Shown here piece by piece: positions 1 to 13,480 of a DNA stretch of 64,000 bases (its first letter is position 1; the number at the start of each line of letters is the position of its first letter). Below the pieces are notes generated by a model, which was not told the origin of the DNA, did no database searches, and worked only from the letters and a program-made list of their open reading frames with translations. A program made the position numbers and the translations under genes. The DNA is from Doris montereyensis (lineage: Eukaryota; Mollusca; Gastropoda; Nudibranchia; Dorididae), in NCBI GenBank assembly GCA_037039925.1, contig JAXRKP010000249.1, positions 152,501 through 216,500 on the forward strand, written 5' to 3'.

Positions 1-480
1 CTAGTGGGGTGGGGAGAATCGAGATCTTGGAGCGCTTTCACGGTGTTCTATGTGACTGTAAATAGTCGGTGGGGGGATATAGGTTTGAAGTGCTGATGGA
101 ACTAAGAGAGAGCATGGCACGTACAGGGGAAAAACCATAGTCGGCAAAACGCTTTCTTTCAGTTAGGCTTTTGTTGCGTTTCTATTTCTTTTCTCTCCTC
201 TCGGCTTTTATCCATCCACACGATCCACAGCTGAACACAAACACAGATTTCACATGATCTTATTGAGAACTAGGAACAGCCAGGGAACTCTCCAAACCAG
301 ATGCCCAAGTGTTGCCTCACTAAATAAACACCAGGGAAACCTCGGTCGACGGATCCGGGCAGTGTCACGTAATATTGCATCACTGGCAATCGACCAAGAA
401 TTTTCAGTTACATTTCATCATGACTTTTAAAAAGCTAATTCCTCACCTCACAATGCTTTCCTATCTCTTAAATTCATAAA
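1..480 (+). mobile_element. Outer (interrupted) copy of a TIR transposon, left part
   Basis: This stretch matches 1660-2370 (shared anchors: the CTAGTGGGG start, TATGTGACTGTA, the GGTCGACGGA block, CTTTTAAAAAGCTAAT). It stops at 480, exactly where the inner copy's TIR begins. The missing remainder resumes at 2496. Its own left end lies outside the window. No coding capacity is seen. Confidence 0.7.
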
Positions 481-2495
481 TGGCAGCTTTCACAAAAATG
501 GGACCCAATGATAACTTGACCTCTTCAATTAATCTTTCTCAAAGTCTAATTGATGAATCTTCTTAACATTTGGTCCATGCATAGCTTTGACATCGCAGAT
601 ATAAAAAACATAATATTGTGAAATTTGCTTTCAATCTGTGTTTTGTGAATATTTTTTAGGTGTGAACGTCAGTAATTGAGACTGACGGCATTTCCCTCTT
701 TTTTAATAAGTCCTTTTTCACCTAAGGTAGGTGAGGTCAACGACCTTTTATTCTGTTTTCTTTAATTCCATGTGAAAGGGAATTGTTCAAAGAAAATTTA
801 ACGAGTTCTAATTTTTTTTTTCTTTTGCAGTGATCACGTGAGGCAGGTTTCAGATTTTCGTTATTATGTAACAACTGTGGTCTACAAATGAACACACAGT
901 AAGAGCTGAAAAAAACAGTTGAAAAATATGCAGAAGTGCTGTTTTATGATCTGGAGTGAAAAAAAATGTATTCATACAACCATATATCCTGTAAAAGACA
1001 CGAAATGAGTGAGAATACCATGAGACTACTGTCAGTCTGCAAAACCTTATGGTAGGACAAAAAAAAAATTTTCGATCTGAGATCTAATAACGGTAATATT
1101 GCATCGAGCTATTTTCGTAGTTCATAAGCCTATTGAGAAATCATAAAATTTTTGTTTTTAAATTGTCCGGTTGGCTTTGCGGAATATTTTGTCTTGAGTT
1201 GCCCCTTACGGCCATGCGCTTACGTCCGCACAAAAATTTAGACGATGATCGGCCATCAGAAAGGAGACTGTGATCAAGTTAGATTCGGAGACCATTCAGG
1301 TTAGATTCGGTTGCATTAGCAAAATCTGCTTTGGCTTATCGTGAGTGAAACTTATGTAAAGAAGTCCGGCAATCAATAGGCTTTCATGATTTATTACTTT
1401 CTAATAAATAAAGACAAGATAATTGGCAATGCGGGAGGTTTAGAAGTCCATTACAACGATAGTGACTCTACGTCTCCACTATGCACAGTCTTCTTCGCAT
1501 AACAATACAATATTAGTAAAAACGCATTTAAACGAGAGAGAAAAATAATACTAACAGCACAGGTTCAAGTAGAGTTCAAGATTTGTCAGCCACCGCTCCC
1601 ATCCCGTCCCGTATTCCGCGAAGCAATTATCGATCGATAAAGACACAAGTTTGTGCTAGTCTAGTGGGGCGCTCTATGTGACTGTAGATAGTCGGAGAGG
1701 GGGAGGGGGAGTAGTGATGATAGGATTGGGGGGGTGGGGGGGGGGGGGAGGGCTCGTATGGGGGAAAAGGACCATTGTCGTCAAAAGCGTTCTTTTCGGT
1801 GAGGGTTTTGTTGCTGGTGCATCTCTCTCTCTCTCTCTCTCCCCCCTCCCTCTTTCTCTATTGGCAAATATTGGCCTATACATATTGCATCCTCACTCGT
1901 TATATAAGTCGTGAAGTTAACCGTACCGGTTTCAGCAGAATGGTACACACGATAAACCTGTAACACGTAATAAGGATAGTATAAAGGTATACAAATCACA
2001 GAATTTTACAAAAAACGGGACAAAAAGCATCGATTTTCATCCACCCACACGATTCGGAGCGCGCGGAGTCATATGATCAACGGTAAGGCACCAGCCGTGG
2101 ACTCCATGCCCAAGGTGTCAGGGAAGCACAAACACAGACTTCACATCTTATTGAGAACTAGGGAAAAGTCAGGGAACTCTCCAGACGATGCCCAAGCATT
2201 ACGTCACTAAATTAACACCAGGGAAACTTCGGTCGACGGACGCGTGCAATTTGCGTAACATTACGTCACTAGCATTGGATCTAAAATTTTAACAGTTATG
2301 CCCCTTGACTGAAAAACATGACTTTAAAAAGCTAATTTACTCGCATCACAGTCCTTTGCTATCCCTTAAAGTCATATATAATCTGCAATCCTCAGGTTCT
2401 AAGCTTTAACATGGTATATAACACTTGTAAGAAATATAACATGTACATTTTGACAAAAGAGGGAAATGGGGATGGACCATTTGTGAAACCTGCCA
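481..2495 (+). mobile_element. TIR transposon, inner copy, non-autonomous (family 1)
   Basis: The element begins TGGCAGCTTTCACAAA and ends with the inverted TTTGTGAAACCTGCCA, followed by TA. An inverted copy of about 1.77 kb lies at 27656-29426 in PABP intron 2. The interior includes a G-rich run near 1700-1750 and a short CT tract near 1822. No transposase was recognised. The TA flank and short TIR suggest a Tc1/mariner- or pogo-type mechanism, which is inference. A stretch of about 1.2 kb between the left TIR and the unit at 1660 is matched in copy 27656-29426. Confidence 0.75.
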
Positions 2496-2606
2496 TATCT
2501 GGAATCCTCAGCTTCTAAACTTTAATATGGTATATAACACTTGTAAGAAATATAACATTTAAATTTTGACAAAAGGGGATCATTTGAAATTTTGTGAAAC
2601 GTTCCA
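2496..2606 (+). mobile_element. Outer copy of the family 1 transposon, right part
   Basis: This resembles 2388-2495 (GGAATCCTCAG, TATATAACACTTGTAAGAAA, TTTTGACAAAAG). It ends in a decayed TIR, TTTGTGAAACGTTCCA, followed by TA. It continues the copy broken off at 480. Confidence 0.7.
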
Positions 2607-2782
2607 TATAAATAATATACAATGTACCTAAATTGGCACTAGACAGGATATGGATAGAGAGACATCTAGATCAGTGCTTTTCAAATTATCTAATGTGGTG
2701 GACCGGCAGTTGTTTCTTTTCATGTGTCACGGACCGGTGAGCAACGCCAAAACAAACATAGTACATAGAACTACGGGAGTCA

Positions 2783-3178
2783 TTATCCGCAAGGTGCCTT
2801 GCGGAGCCAAGGTACAAGCGTTATCCGCAAGGTGTATTTTGTTTAAAAGGTTGTAAATTGTTTTTAAACTATCCTCTCAGATTTACATTTCAAATAAATT
2901 TCGACAAATGAGAATTTTCTTTGACTTCTCATTTCATTATATCGTCAGAGAAAGGGATATAAAGATTAGGTTGCTGAACAGGCACAATCATACGTACCAG
3001 GGGAGGAAGTGGTACTGAATTGAACAGAACACTAACACACTTTTCAAGACATGCTGATTTGTGAACTTGACCAAAAACGGTCCTTGATAATACACTTCAC
3101 ACAGAAGCAGGACTTTCGACAAGGTGCCTTGCGGACCAATGTTCAAGCGTTATTCTCAAGGCACCTTGCGGATAACGG
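2783..3178. repeat. Inverted repeat with a CCGCAAGGTGCCTTGCGG core
   Basis: The near-palindrome CCGCAAGGTGCCTTGCGG at about 2789 is followed by another CCGCAAGGTG near 2829. Inverted relatives lie at 3121-3178 (AAGGTGCCTTGCGG, AAGGCACCTTGCGGATAACG). The arms are about 60 bp and the spacer about 270 bp. No gene was seen. It could be the decayed ends of a foldback transposon. Confidence 0.5.
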
Positions 3179-4257
3179 TGGCCTAGAATTACTTCTAGAT
3201 TCTAGTTCTACTCGTACTAGTGACTAGTAGGAAAAAGAACAACCAGATTCCTAATCTACATGAACCAGCAGATGGTGGCTTATATACAATCACCGATATC
3301 CGGCTACCAGCATTGGTCTAGATGCCAGTGCATTTAGTAGATCTTATATCTTATTGTACGATAGCTGATGCAGCTGCTTTCACAATAAGGCGTGATTTAT
3401 AAGTAAAGTATAAAAATGTCAAGATCTAGATTTTAGATCTTTGATTCTAGATCTGTCTTTGAAAACCAGAAAAAAAACATTACCCTTACTTAATAAAGGA
3501 GCAAGACTGGATTTTCAAAGATCAATCGTGATCTAAAAATTAAAGAAACTGCTTGTACCAAGGGAACATGATTTGGTTAGCGCAATGAAATTTGGAATTG
3601 GAGCGATTTAGACTCGGTTCTGAAGGGCCATCTTACTTTAGTGAATAAACTCCTTACACTTGTTTCGTCGAAAGCTTCAGAGAGGACGGAAAAGTGGCGG
3701 CTATTCTGATTTTTTTTTCTTCAGTCTTCACATTTGAAGATTTTGACATGTCGTGGTGATCTGTTGGAAATTAATAGACAACGTCTGAGGATATAATTTA
3801 TATTGTTGATGAAGAATAAGATAGGTGTATGAAGAAGTTAAAAGTGGGTGCGGATGCAGTTTCTTTTGGCTATGCTTTCCATCTTTTCTTGGTAATATTT
3901 GGTGCCAGAGAGTGGGATGAAACTGTTAAAATGGGTTGTTCTATCTTGTAGATTTAGACTTTTGGAGGTTAGGGTTTGAAATGGTCACCGGGTTGTTTTG
4001 GATCTTTCTTATACATCATTTTTCTCCTCAATTGAAGGGATTGCCATGCCAGTTTAGTTCCTCTAGCATGTTGCTTTCACACTTAAGGTGCCATGGTACT
4101 TTACTGTTGTAAAACTGTTGTAGAACAAGATTGGATTACAGGAAACCGCCTATGGAACTCCTCCAGAATGTATAATCTATATCAAGAGCTAGGAATCTTA
4201 ATAAACGTAAATGGAAATATAAGTAATTTTGATTAGATCCAGATATGTGCCTGTAAG
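3179..4257. other. No gene recognised
   Basis: AT-rich DNA with short AGATCT/TCTAGA clusters near 3420-3460. No open frame longer than about 60 codons and no recognisable element was seen. Confidence 0.4.
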
Positions 4258-4562
4258 CGGCGTCGGCAGCCGAGTGGTAGGGCTACCGGACTGGGAATCA
4301 TGAGGTCCCAAATTTGAATACTGGTAAAGCTAGGCCCGACGTTTTGTTCCTTGGGAAAGACACTTAACATGCATTTCCCTCACTCTACCCATGTGATAAA
4401 TGGGTACAAGCACTAGCTTGAGAGTAAATAATCTGCGTCAGATTAGCGTCCTGTCGAGGAGGTGATTATTGTCACCTGTTCCGCTTCACGCTACAGAAAC
4501 TGGGATAAGCTCCAGCTCTATGGGCCGTAATAGCATCGAAGGAACTTCACTCTATTATACAC
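4258..4562 (+). mobile_element. tRNA-derived SINE (family 2)
   Basis: The head resembles a tRNA: GGCAGCCGAGTGGTAGGGCT (A-box region), then GAGGTCCCAAATTTGAATAC (diverged B-box region). The body has TTGGGAAAGACACTTAAC and TTTCCCTCACTCTACCCA, followed by GGAGGTGATTATTGTCACCTG and GGGATAAGCTCCAGC. Similar bodies are known in SINEs of marine invertebrates (family knowledge). A partial relative lies at 46880-47060. Confidence 0.65.
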
Positions 4563-4790
4563 CAGTAGCTCTTTTTTCAAACAAGACAACGAGATCCTCT
4601 TTCGACAAAGTCAAATGACCAAAGTGGATGCTCAGTAACACCCACTACAGCTATAAATACAATTTTAATTTTTATCTCTGTTCTTTTTCTTATTGACACT
4701 TCAATTATTGCTTTTTTTCCTGTCGTGATTGCTGCTTACTCAGCTTACCACCATGACAGGGCGGGTTACACTCGTCACAGCTGCAGCATT

Positions 4791-4901
4791 GACTGATTTG
4801 ACTTTCGGACTGAATTGGCTTTCGGGTTGAATCGCCTTTTGAACTGATTTGACTTTCGGACTGAATTGCATTTCGGACTGATTTGACTTTCGGACTGACT
4901 G
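4791..4901 (+). repeat. Short tandem array, about 18-bp degenerate units
   Basis: Imperfect repeats of GACTTTCGGACTGAATTG, about six units. Confidence 0.6.
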
Positions 4902-5307
4902 ACGCCCGATGCTCAGATCCGAGACTTGCTTTTGAGTCTCGATACTTTCAGATCATCGGACGGTCCGATAGTTCGACACTGCTAATTTATTGTGCAGTTT
5001 GATGTTAGAAAGACGTAACCAGAGTTTGTCAGGCTTTTCAAATGGTATTGTCAGGAGGTGTCTGTTTTTAAAAATTTAGGATATAGTTTTTCAGCAAATA
5101 TTTTCATTTAAATAATGAAGACAATAACATAAATTTCTGAATAAATATGCATTGTAATATCGCACTAGATTTTAACTTCACAGCTTGATGTAGCCTTCCA
5201 GATCGCCCCTGGAAACATTTTTTTTTATTTTACGATATAATAATAAATATGACAAGCTGTTTCACTTCTGTGATGTTATTTATCAGTGAACATGGAAGGA
5301 ATCCCGG

Positions 5308-5409
<102 letters not shown>

Positions 5410-5898
5410 ATGGACGAGGGGTGGCTTTTTAAGAGGGCTATCACAGACGGACGACCTAGCCCAGGTGTCAACAAAATGCCAACGACGGGAGTTGGCGCTC
5501 CAAAGGCTTAGCTGACACGAGGATCCCTTTGTTTTTGTATAGCCTTTTCCCTGAGTGTGGTTTATCTAAAAACCACATCCGTAATAGTACGTTAGTCCTT
5601 GACTGTCTCGTCCCTCAAAAGTTTAGTTTAAAATCTACCATCGGGCCTAAATCTATCGATTTTTCACACATGATTACTAACGTGTGTGATTTTATCATAT
5701 TATATTCATAGATGAGTGTATCCCAATTAGTTAATTCATGTCGGTACTATCAAATACCACCTAAGTAGGGGCGTGTTTTGGTTGGGGTTTTTTTGGTGCC
5801 TGGAATCACCTAGATCTATAAAATATTGCATTAGGCTGAAAAAGTACTATTTCAATTTCTTGGCAACACACCCATCACATCGACTTTCTTTACCAAAC

Positions 5899-5899
5899 A

Positions 5900-5949
<50 letters not shown>
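5899..5949 (+). repeat. (CA)n microsatellite
   Basis: About 25 CA dinucleotides. Confidence 0.97.
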
Positions 5950-6404
5950 AGATAGTACGCTCTCAAAACGAGAGATAAAAGGCCATGTAATATATTCTAA
6001 GGGACATTCTCATGGCGAGATTTGTATGAGTATGAGGGAGTGGCAAATATGTTATTATTAAATGCTACTTATGACTTTAGTGTTACTATAGTAGAATTTA
6101 GAAAGACATTCGGTGGTAGTGAAATAGATGTCCCTGAAATTTGAAATGTCAGATTCCTGAAGACGAATATGACTGACTTCATCAATGCGATAAGCAGAGA
6201 AAAAAGGGAAATGGGCTTTGCACCGAAGAAAGCAGACATCATGAGAAACTGACAGTGGTATTATGACTTGTGCCAGAAGAAAAAACGTCGATTTGGGATT
6301 AAGCTCTCCATAGACCACAAATCTGTGTATCTGCGTACTTATTTTTTTGCTGTACTCCTCCATATTAGGATGTAAGGGCCTAGACTGTTATGTAGCTCAT
6401 TGTT

Positions 6405-6409
6405 GTCAT

Positions 6410-6456
<47 letters not shown>

Positions 6457-6492
6457 TTACTACTACTATTACTACTACTACTACTACTACTT

Positions 6493-6555
<63 letters not shown>

Positions 6556-6556
6556 G
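6405..6556 (+). repeat. (CTA)n trinucleotide array
   Basis: About 50 CTA/ACT triplets with a few T-for-C interruptions. It is open in several frames (poly-Tyr, poly-Leu) but is not coding. Confidence 0.97.
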
Positions 6557-6722
6557 TACTACATTATTCTTTACTTTATTGTCCTTATATTATGTGTTAA
6601 ATTTATACCATAAAATACGACGCACGTTAATAATGTTCTTTTTATAATTGCCAAAATCTGCTTAATTATTTATTAGTTATTATTACCGGTACATAAAAAA
6701 GAGAGAAGAGAGGAAATTATGG

Positions 6723-7055
<333 letters not shown>

Positions 7056-7141
7056 AATTAATGACCATAGCGCTAACGTTTGGTGTAATGTTTTGTACTT
7101 TTTCTCTATAATTAGTATAATTTGCCAATAGCTTGGTTTTT

Positions 7142-7247
<106 letters not shown>

Positions 7248-7415
7248 GCTTTTTCAACAGAAAGTGTCGCCTCTAATAATAATCATGTGTTTCCTTTCAA
7301 TTTGAGGTCTTAAAATCGCGATTAAATTGTGTTTTACATGCAATTAAACGCTTTTACCTTTAGAAGCAGCCATTGACTGTTTTACGGTTTTTCTTCTTAG
7401 CGGTAGGGGAGGGGG

Positions 7416-7615
7416 GGGTTAGTCCAGAGGCAAGGTGCCGGCCTCTCAACCCAAAGATCATGGGTTCAAGTTCAAACCCCGCCAACGGTTGCAAAATTCT
7501 CGACTTTTTTTCGAGTGCAAATCACAACACTCTGTGCACGTTAAAGATCACTTGGCTGTCCGGGCAAATTTAAAAATCCTGCCAAAGACCCCGAGATCAC
7601 TTTATTTGTGGATGT
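7416..7615 (+). mobile_element. tRNA-derived SINE (family 1), internally deleted
   Basis: Head GTCCAGAGGCAAGGTGCCGG then GGGTTCAAGTTCAAACCCC, a B-box-like element. Body ATCACAACACTCTGTGCACG, TTAAAGATCACTTGGCTGTC. It is shorter than the minus-strand copy at 40500-40790 because the middle is missing. Confidence 0.7.
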
Positions 7616-7955
7616 AGAAAAATAAAAGTAAAAACAAAATTAATTAAAAAATTAATAGTAGCGCTAGTAGCAGAATAAAGCAGGTTAGTGATTTCAATTC
7701 CAAAAAGACCGTAAGTGGAATTTACGGTCGGTTTGTAGAACGAAGTTTCACCTTACTTGTACATAATATGTATTTTATTCTTTTATTTATAGACCACAAG
7801 CGCACGTACGATTCTTTTTGATTAAAATTAAAAATTGAAAGCGCTAACCATGTATGTACACAGATTTAAAAAATGGGACAAAGTGCCACGCAGCACGGAT
7901 GCAACATACAACACAAATATTCACACATGCGTAAGGGGTACAATAATCATGTCTT

Positions 7956-9181
<1,226 letters not shown>

Positions 9182-9540
9182 CCTTAGAAATCGTCACTGT
9201 GAAGGAGAGAAATAAAGGCCTTAGGTACCTAGCTTCCTGCCTCACTCATGAGTCATATGAAGGCGGCATTTTGATGAGTTCAATAATCACTGTTATTTTT
9301 CATCCTTTATATGCGAGGCTTTAGAATGAAGGATCTAGTGAGATTGTGTGTGTGAGATATGAGAAAGAAAACAAAACAGGGACGGGGACAAGCCCTGAAA
9401 AAAACCCTTAACTTTATCGCCCCCTTAAAAAATTCAAAATAATATTACATAAGAGCACTATATTTAAATGCATATACAAGAAATATAAAGAAAAGGGCCG
9501 CAATATAAATAAAAACTCAATGCTATCAGATATGCCAACT

Positions 9541-9645
9541 GTTGAGAACCAAAATTCCAGAGGGATTTTTTTCCACTGTGCACATTAAAGATCCCTTGGC
9601 TGTTTACAGGGCAAATTTTCAAAGGTATATTTTGCAGATTATTCA
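9541..9645 (+). mobile_element. SINE family 1 fragment
   Basis: Retains TTGAGAACCAAAATTCCAGA and CACTGTGCACATTAAAGATC followed by CCTTGGCTGTTTACAGGGCA, matching the body of the copies at 7416 and 40500. The tRNA-like head is absent. Confidence 0.65.
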
Positions 9646-10525
9646 TCCTCTGATTCTATAAAACATGAGTGAAAATTTCACAAGTGCCATGTGCACGTTG
9701 TGCAAGTTACAGATCCCATAGCAGTTATTAAAAGGTGTGTCCCTCCCTCCCCCTGATAGGCTCTAACCAAATAATCACACCCATACACAAAATAAAATAA
9801 ACAACAACCCAAAAACAAAAAAAACAAGTGAATCATCTCTTCTTTTCTTTTGTCTTCATTTCTTTACATTCAAAGCCACCTCTTCTCATCAGTCATTCTC
9901 CATCCTCTTTTATCGCAGCTACTAATTTTCCATAATGTTTGTTCATGTTTTCTTACTCACTTTCTTTCATGGTTCTTTACTCTGTAGTCACTTTACTTCC
10001 CTCCAGAACATTTTACTACAACTACAATAATCCCTAATGTTCTCTTCAAGCCCTTTTTACCCCCCCCCTTCCTTCTCTCTTTCTCAACGATGCCTGCCAC
10101 TCTTGTAATGAAAAATCATAATCCAAGCTAAAAAATAGTATTTTTTAAAACATTGTCAATATGTATGAGTTATCTCCTTTATGGGCGTGATTGGTAAAGG
10201 GCGTGAATATCAGTTGGACCTTTTTTATATATTGAATTTTAACTCCCTTTAACACACACATTGATCTCAGGTGATAGAAAACAGCAAGATTAAAGATAAA
10301 TAAAAGAGGAAAAGGAAATAAAAACCTACCAGTAGTTCCCGCTATCCACTCACGTTGGACTTGAGTCTCGGATATTAAAAGGTATACGCTTAAATCAAAG
10401 TGGCTTCACGTCATTAGTAAGTCGTCCGAAACTTTCTACCAAGTGCATGTGACTAGCCCTCAAGTAACAACATGCGTTGACCTTGAAAAAAAAATCAACA
10501 CTCATGTAGTATTGTAGCCCACTGG
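9646..10525. other. No gene recognised
   Basis: AT-rich and CT-rich DNA. A second weak SINE-like trace (GTGCACGTTGTGCAAGTTAC) lies near 9690. Nothing else was identified. Confidence 0.35.
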
Positions 10526-10713
10526 TAGTATTGTATGTAGCCCACATATAATAATATTAACACAATACTGCAGGTGCCTGCGTTGGTCAGGATGCTGTAT
10601 AGTAATATTGTATTGTAGACTGTGAGCACGTGTCTATATATGACCAAATCCCGGAAATCCGGGAAAACCCGTAGTAATTGTGTTAATGTTATATGTGGGC
10701 TGCATACAATACT
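10526..10713. mobile_element. Hairpin MITE-like element, about 188 bp
   Basis: Left arm AGTATTGTATGTAGCCCACA, continued by TATAATAATATTAACACAAT. The right arm at 10673-10713 is its inverted complement (AATTGTGTTAATGTTATATG, TGGGCTGCATACAATACT). Identity is about 90% over 40 nt. The spacer is non-coding. Confidence 0.65.
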
Positions 10714-10734
10714 AGGCAGTTGGCTACTTAACTA

Positions 10735-12091
10735 CAGTAGAAATACTTTAAATCGAAATTTTGGGGACCCTCTAATTCTAAACCATTTTGGTTTAAAGCA
10801 AGTTCCCTTTTTTGCGATGTTTTTAAAGGGTGGTAACTATTTTGGATTGGGTTGTTTCCCTTTTGTTAATGTTGATGAATAAAGAGGCCCTCTTGGTGAC
10901 CATAATATAATAATAATGTAATTGTTTTGATTGTTGGTTTGTTTGTTTTTGTTTGGGGTTTTTTTGTTTTATTTTTATTTTTCCCATTCATACTCTCATT
11001 CACACGTAATACAAAATACAGATTTGGATCATCAGGTATTCATCTTTCATTCAGTCTCTTCATCTTTATTTCATTAAATTAATTAAAACAAGAAAAAAAG
11101 GAAAATAGGAAAGGTGAGGGAAAGGGGTGGGATAGGGATACAACTTATAAGGCTTTCTTGAAAAAGTTTGTTATAGATGTTTGGCGTGATTTTGAGACGG
11201 AGAGTCTATCCACGTAGACGGGCGAAACTTCGTTTCTTCACGAGCCTTTTGTAGTCTCTCCGTCCTTCAAAATGGTTGATAATGTTGTTCGGGATGCCGT
11301 GCTTTTTACATATCTCCGTCTTGTTTAATTTCTTTTCGTCCACTTCTGAAAGAATATGTGTATACTGTATGCACAGTGCTTTCTTTTAGACATCTTTGAC
11401 TGGCTGAATTAAAACTAAAAAGCCCCAGAAACGATCAAAAGTTCTCGGGATAGTGATAGTGATAGTGATAAATGAATTATGCACAGCGACTGGGAGACGA
11501 AGTGAATGGAAATGAAAAGCATCAATGCTTAACTCTACGCACCCCTATCCCCGTGTTGAAAAAGGCCTAAAACAAAACAGACACACACACACATGCGCGC
11601 GAACACACATACCAACGAGTATACACTTAAACGGCGTACTAATGCGAAGCTATCTACACTACACTTAAGCCTTACCACGTGCTTACAACTAAAAATACAA
11701 CACTATACACTTACCACAAGCAAGAACATCTCGCCTGCGTGACTCTACACCCCCACCTCCCGTACCAGTCCCCCGCTTTCTTCCCTTTACGCCGTCTAAG
11801 CGATGTGCGGTGATTGAAGGGTTTGACTACCACCCCCCCCCTCATTTACGCTCCTTATTTCATATCGCTAGGCATTACGTGTGACTATGTGTGACCCCTT
11901 TGCGGAATTATTGAAATTGAAGAGGATGAAACGAAAGAAAAAGGGGGAAAGTTGTTTCGGTTTAAAGACATTTGCGTTTAGAAGCATTTCGGTTTATCAT
12001 ACGAACTGATACAAAGACAAAGAAGAAACTTGTACAATTTATCAATTTCTTTGAGGTTCATCGACTTTTTCGGTTTAAAGTATTTCTACTG
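10735..12091 (-). mobile_element. pogo-like DNA transposon, decayed
   Basis: The left end CAGTAGAAATACTTTAAATC and the inverted right end (CAGTAGAAATACTTTAAACC on the minus strand) form TIRs of about 22 bp. They are flanked by TA at 10733-10734 and 12092-12093. CAG-starting TIRs with TA duplication fit the pogo/Tigger group. A CENP-B-type helix-turn-helix relic lies inside at 11240-11393. Subterminal TTTCGGTTTA motifs recur near 11957, 11994 and 12068. The length of 1357 bp is too short for an intact transposase gene. Confidence 0.7.
11240..11393 (-). pseudogene. pogo/CENP-B-like transposase N-terminal relic
   Basis: The minus strand starts with ATG at 11393 (MSKRKHCAYSI). After a frameshift it reads EVDEKKLNKTEICKKHGIPN, and after another, TLSTILKDGETTKGS. 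Together these match the CENP-B/psq-type DNA-binding helix-turn-helix at the N-terminus of pogo-superfamily transposases (family knowledge). The DDE catalytic domain is absent. At least two frame changes and a stop make it non-functional. Confidence 0.6.
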
Positions 12092-13283
12092 TATACTACA
12101 TCCCTGGATTAATCATTTACCAGCCAATGAAATTGAAGTAAAGTCATTGTTTCAGTATTTGTCCCATACGGGTTACAAATGACCGATGGCTATTCAGCCA
12201 ATGAAATTAGGATAGGCCTGCAACTCCTGCAAGCAACAGGTAAGAGGTGGGTCCGGTGAAAATGGTGTCGGCTCAGGCCTTGACAGCGAGAACGACCGGT
12301 GACGCGTCATTTTCCCCTGAAACATCGACTCCCTTGCGGCCATTTAAATAATCTCAGAAGACATCTGAAAATCTTTAAAAATCTCGAAAGACATTTGAAA
12401 GTCTCGGAAAAAAACCCCCATCCCTGACAAAAGAGGCGCAGAAGGGGGGCAGTAAGAATAGTAGAGAAAGAGTGGTACTTTATTTTGCCTGAATGAAGTG
12501 AATGTGTCTTGTCAAATGGAGACCCAAAATGGGAGCGGATCCTCTTTCAATAAATATCAATAAGTTATGAGGAAGAATGTAGATACATTAATGAGTATGA
12601 AATTTCCCCCAGACACCCCACCCCTATTGTACTTGCACCGTACCTGCATTGCCTAGTACAATGTACTAAGTATATGCTGCTTTTTGTTTAAGTTTAATTG
12701 AAAGTTATGCTGCTGAGCGACGACCAGCGAAACACATTACAAAAACTTGCTAATCAACAAACAAGGAATATCTACACTTTTCTCCAGGTATCACACAGTG
12801 AGATTTCAGAATTGACAGAAGGTAAGGAGGAAGAAAAGAGTACGAGAATTCTCGAAAAAGAAAGATGGTGATACTGGTACACAAGGAGAACAAATAGAGA
12901 AATGATAGGAAAATTCAAAAGGGAAAGAACCACCTCTCTTCTTACTCCCAATTTTCTAAGAACAAGAGAGAAAAGCGTTGGTGGGCGCTACTAGTACAGT
13001 GGTAGTGCATATACACTGGTGGTAGTGGTAGGTCCTAAACTTCTCCTTGCACTTCACTCCCGTGAAGAAAAAATAGAACGAATAAGGAAAACAACAAATT
13101 TGCATGAATTAAAAACATATAACGATTCAAAACTTGATGCAGGCATAAGGTTTGCACAGCAAAGGCATTTTCATGGCCCAGTTTTAGTGGGGCAAGAAAT
13201 GCGATGAGCAAAGTTGCGACAAATATGAGGGAGTCGTCAAGTCTGATTGGTAAATCCTCATTTTCCCAAACGATTAACACATG
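12092..13283. other. No gene recognised
   Basis: Non-coding DNA with CCAATGAAATT twice (about 12124 and 12199). Nothing with coding support was seen. Confidence 0.35.
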
Positions 13284-13404
13284 CATCTTGGTTTTCTTTT
13301 GTGGTGGAGGTTTCCACTTGTACATTTTACAAGAGTTCTGGTAACGACAACTCTTGTAAAATTTACAAGTAGATACCTGCACCAAAACAAAAGAAAACCA
13401 AGAT
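13284..13404. repeat. Long hairpin just downstream of PABP
   Basis: The left arm (CATCTTGGTTTTCTTTTG ... ACATTTTACAAGAGTT) and right arm (AACTCTTGTAAAATTTACAA ... CAAAAGAAAACCAAGATG) are inverted complements over about 55 nt, with a loop of about 11 nt. This could be a MITE or a folded structure past the PABP 3' end. Confidence 0.65.
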
Positions 13405-13480
13405 GGAAAAAAAAAGCAAACTTATAACAAAGAGACTACAATACAAAAACACTGTAAAGACGAGGATAACTGAATGAAAG

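Noticed and set aside
1..2370. LTR retrotransposon (repeats at 1-470 and 1660-2370 as LTRs)
   Set aside because: The direct repeats are better explained by a TIR element inserted in a relative. There is no primer-binding site, polypurine tract or gag/pol, and TIRs with TA flanks are visible.
2668..2760. hAT-type transposon end (CAGTGCTTTTCAAA ... GGTGGACCGGCAG)
   Set aside because: It is suggestive of a hAT terminus, but I found no matching inverted end or 8-bp duplication.
4262..4330. Functional tRNA gene
   Set aside because: Only the A-box region is convincing. The B box is degenerate, no cloverleaf can be closed, and a SINE body follows.
6347..6600. Poly-Tyr and poly-Leu frames
   Set aside because: These are frames of the CTA triplet array.
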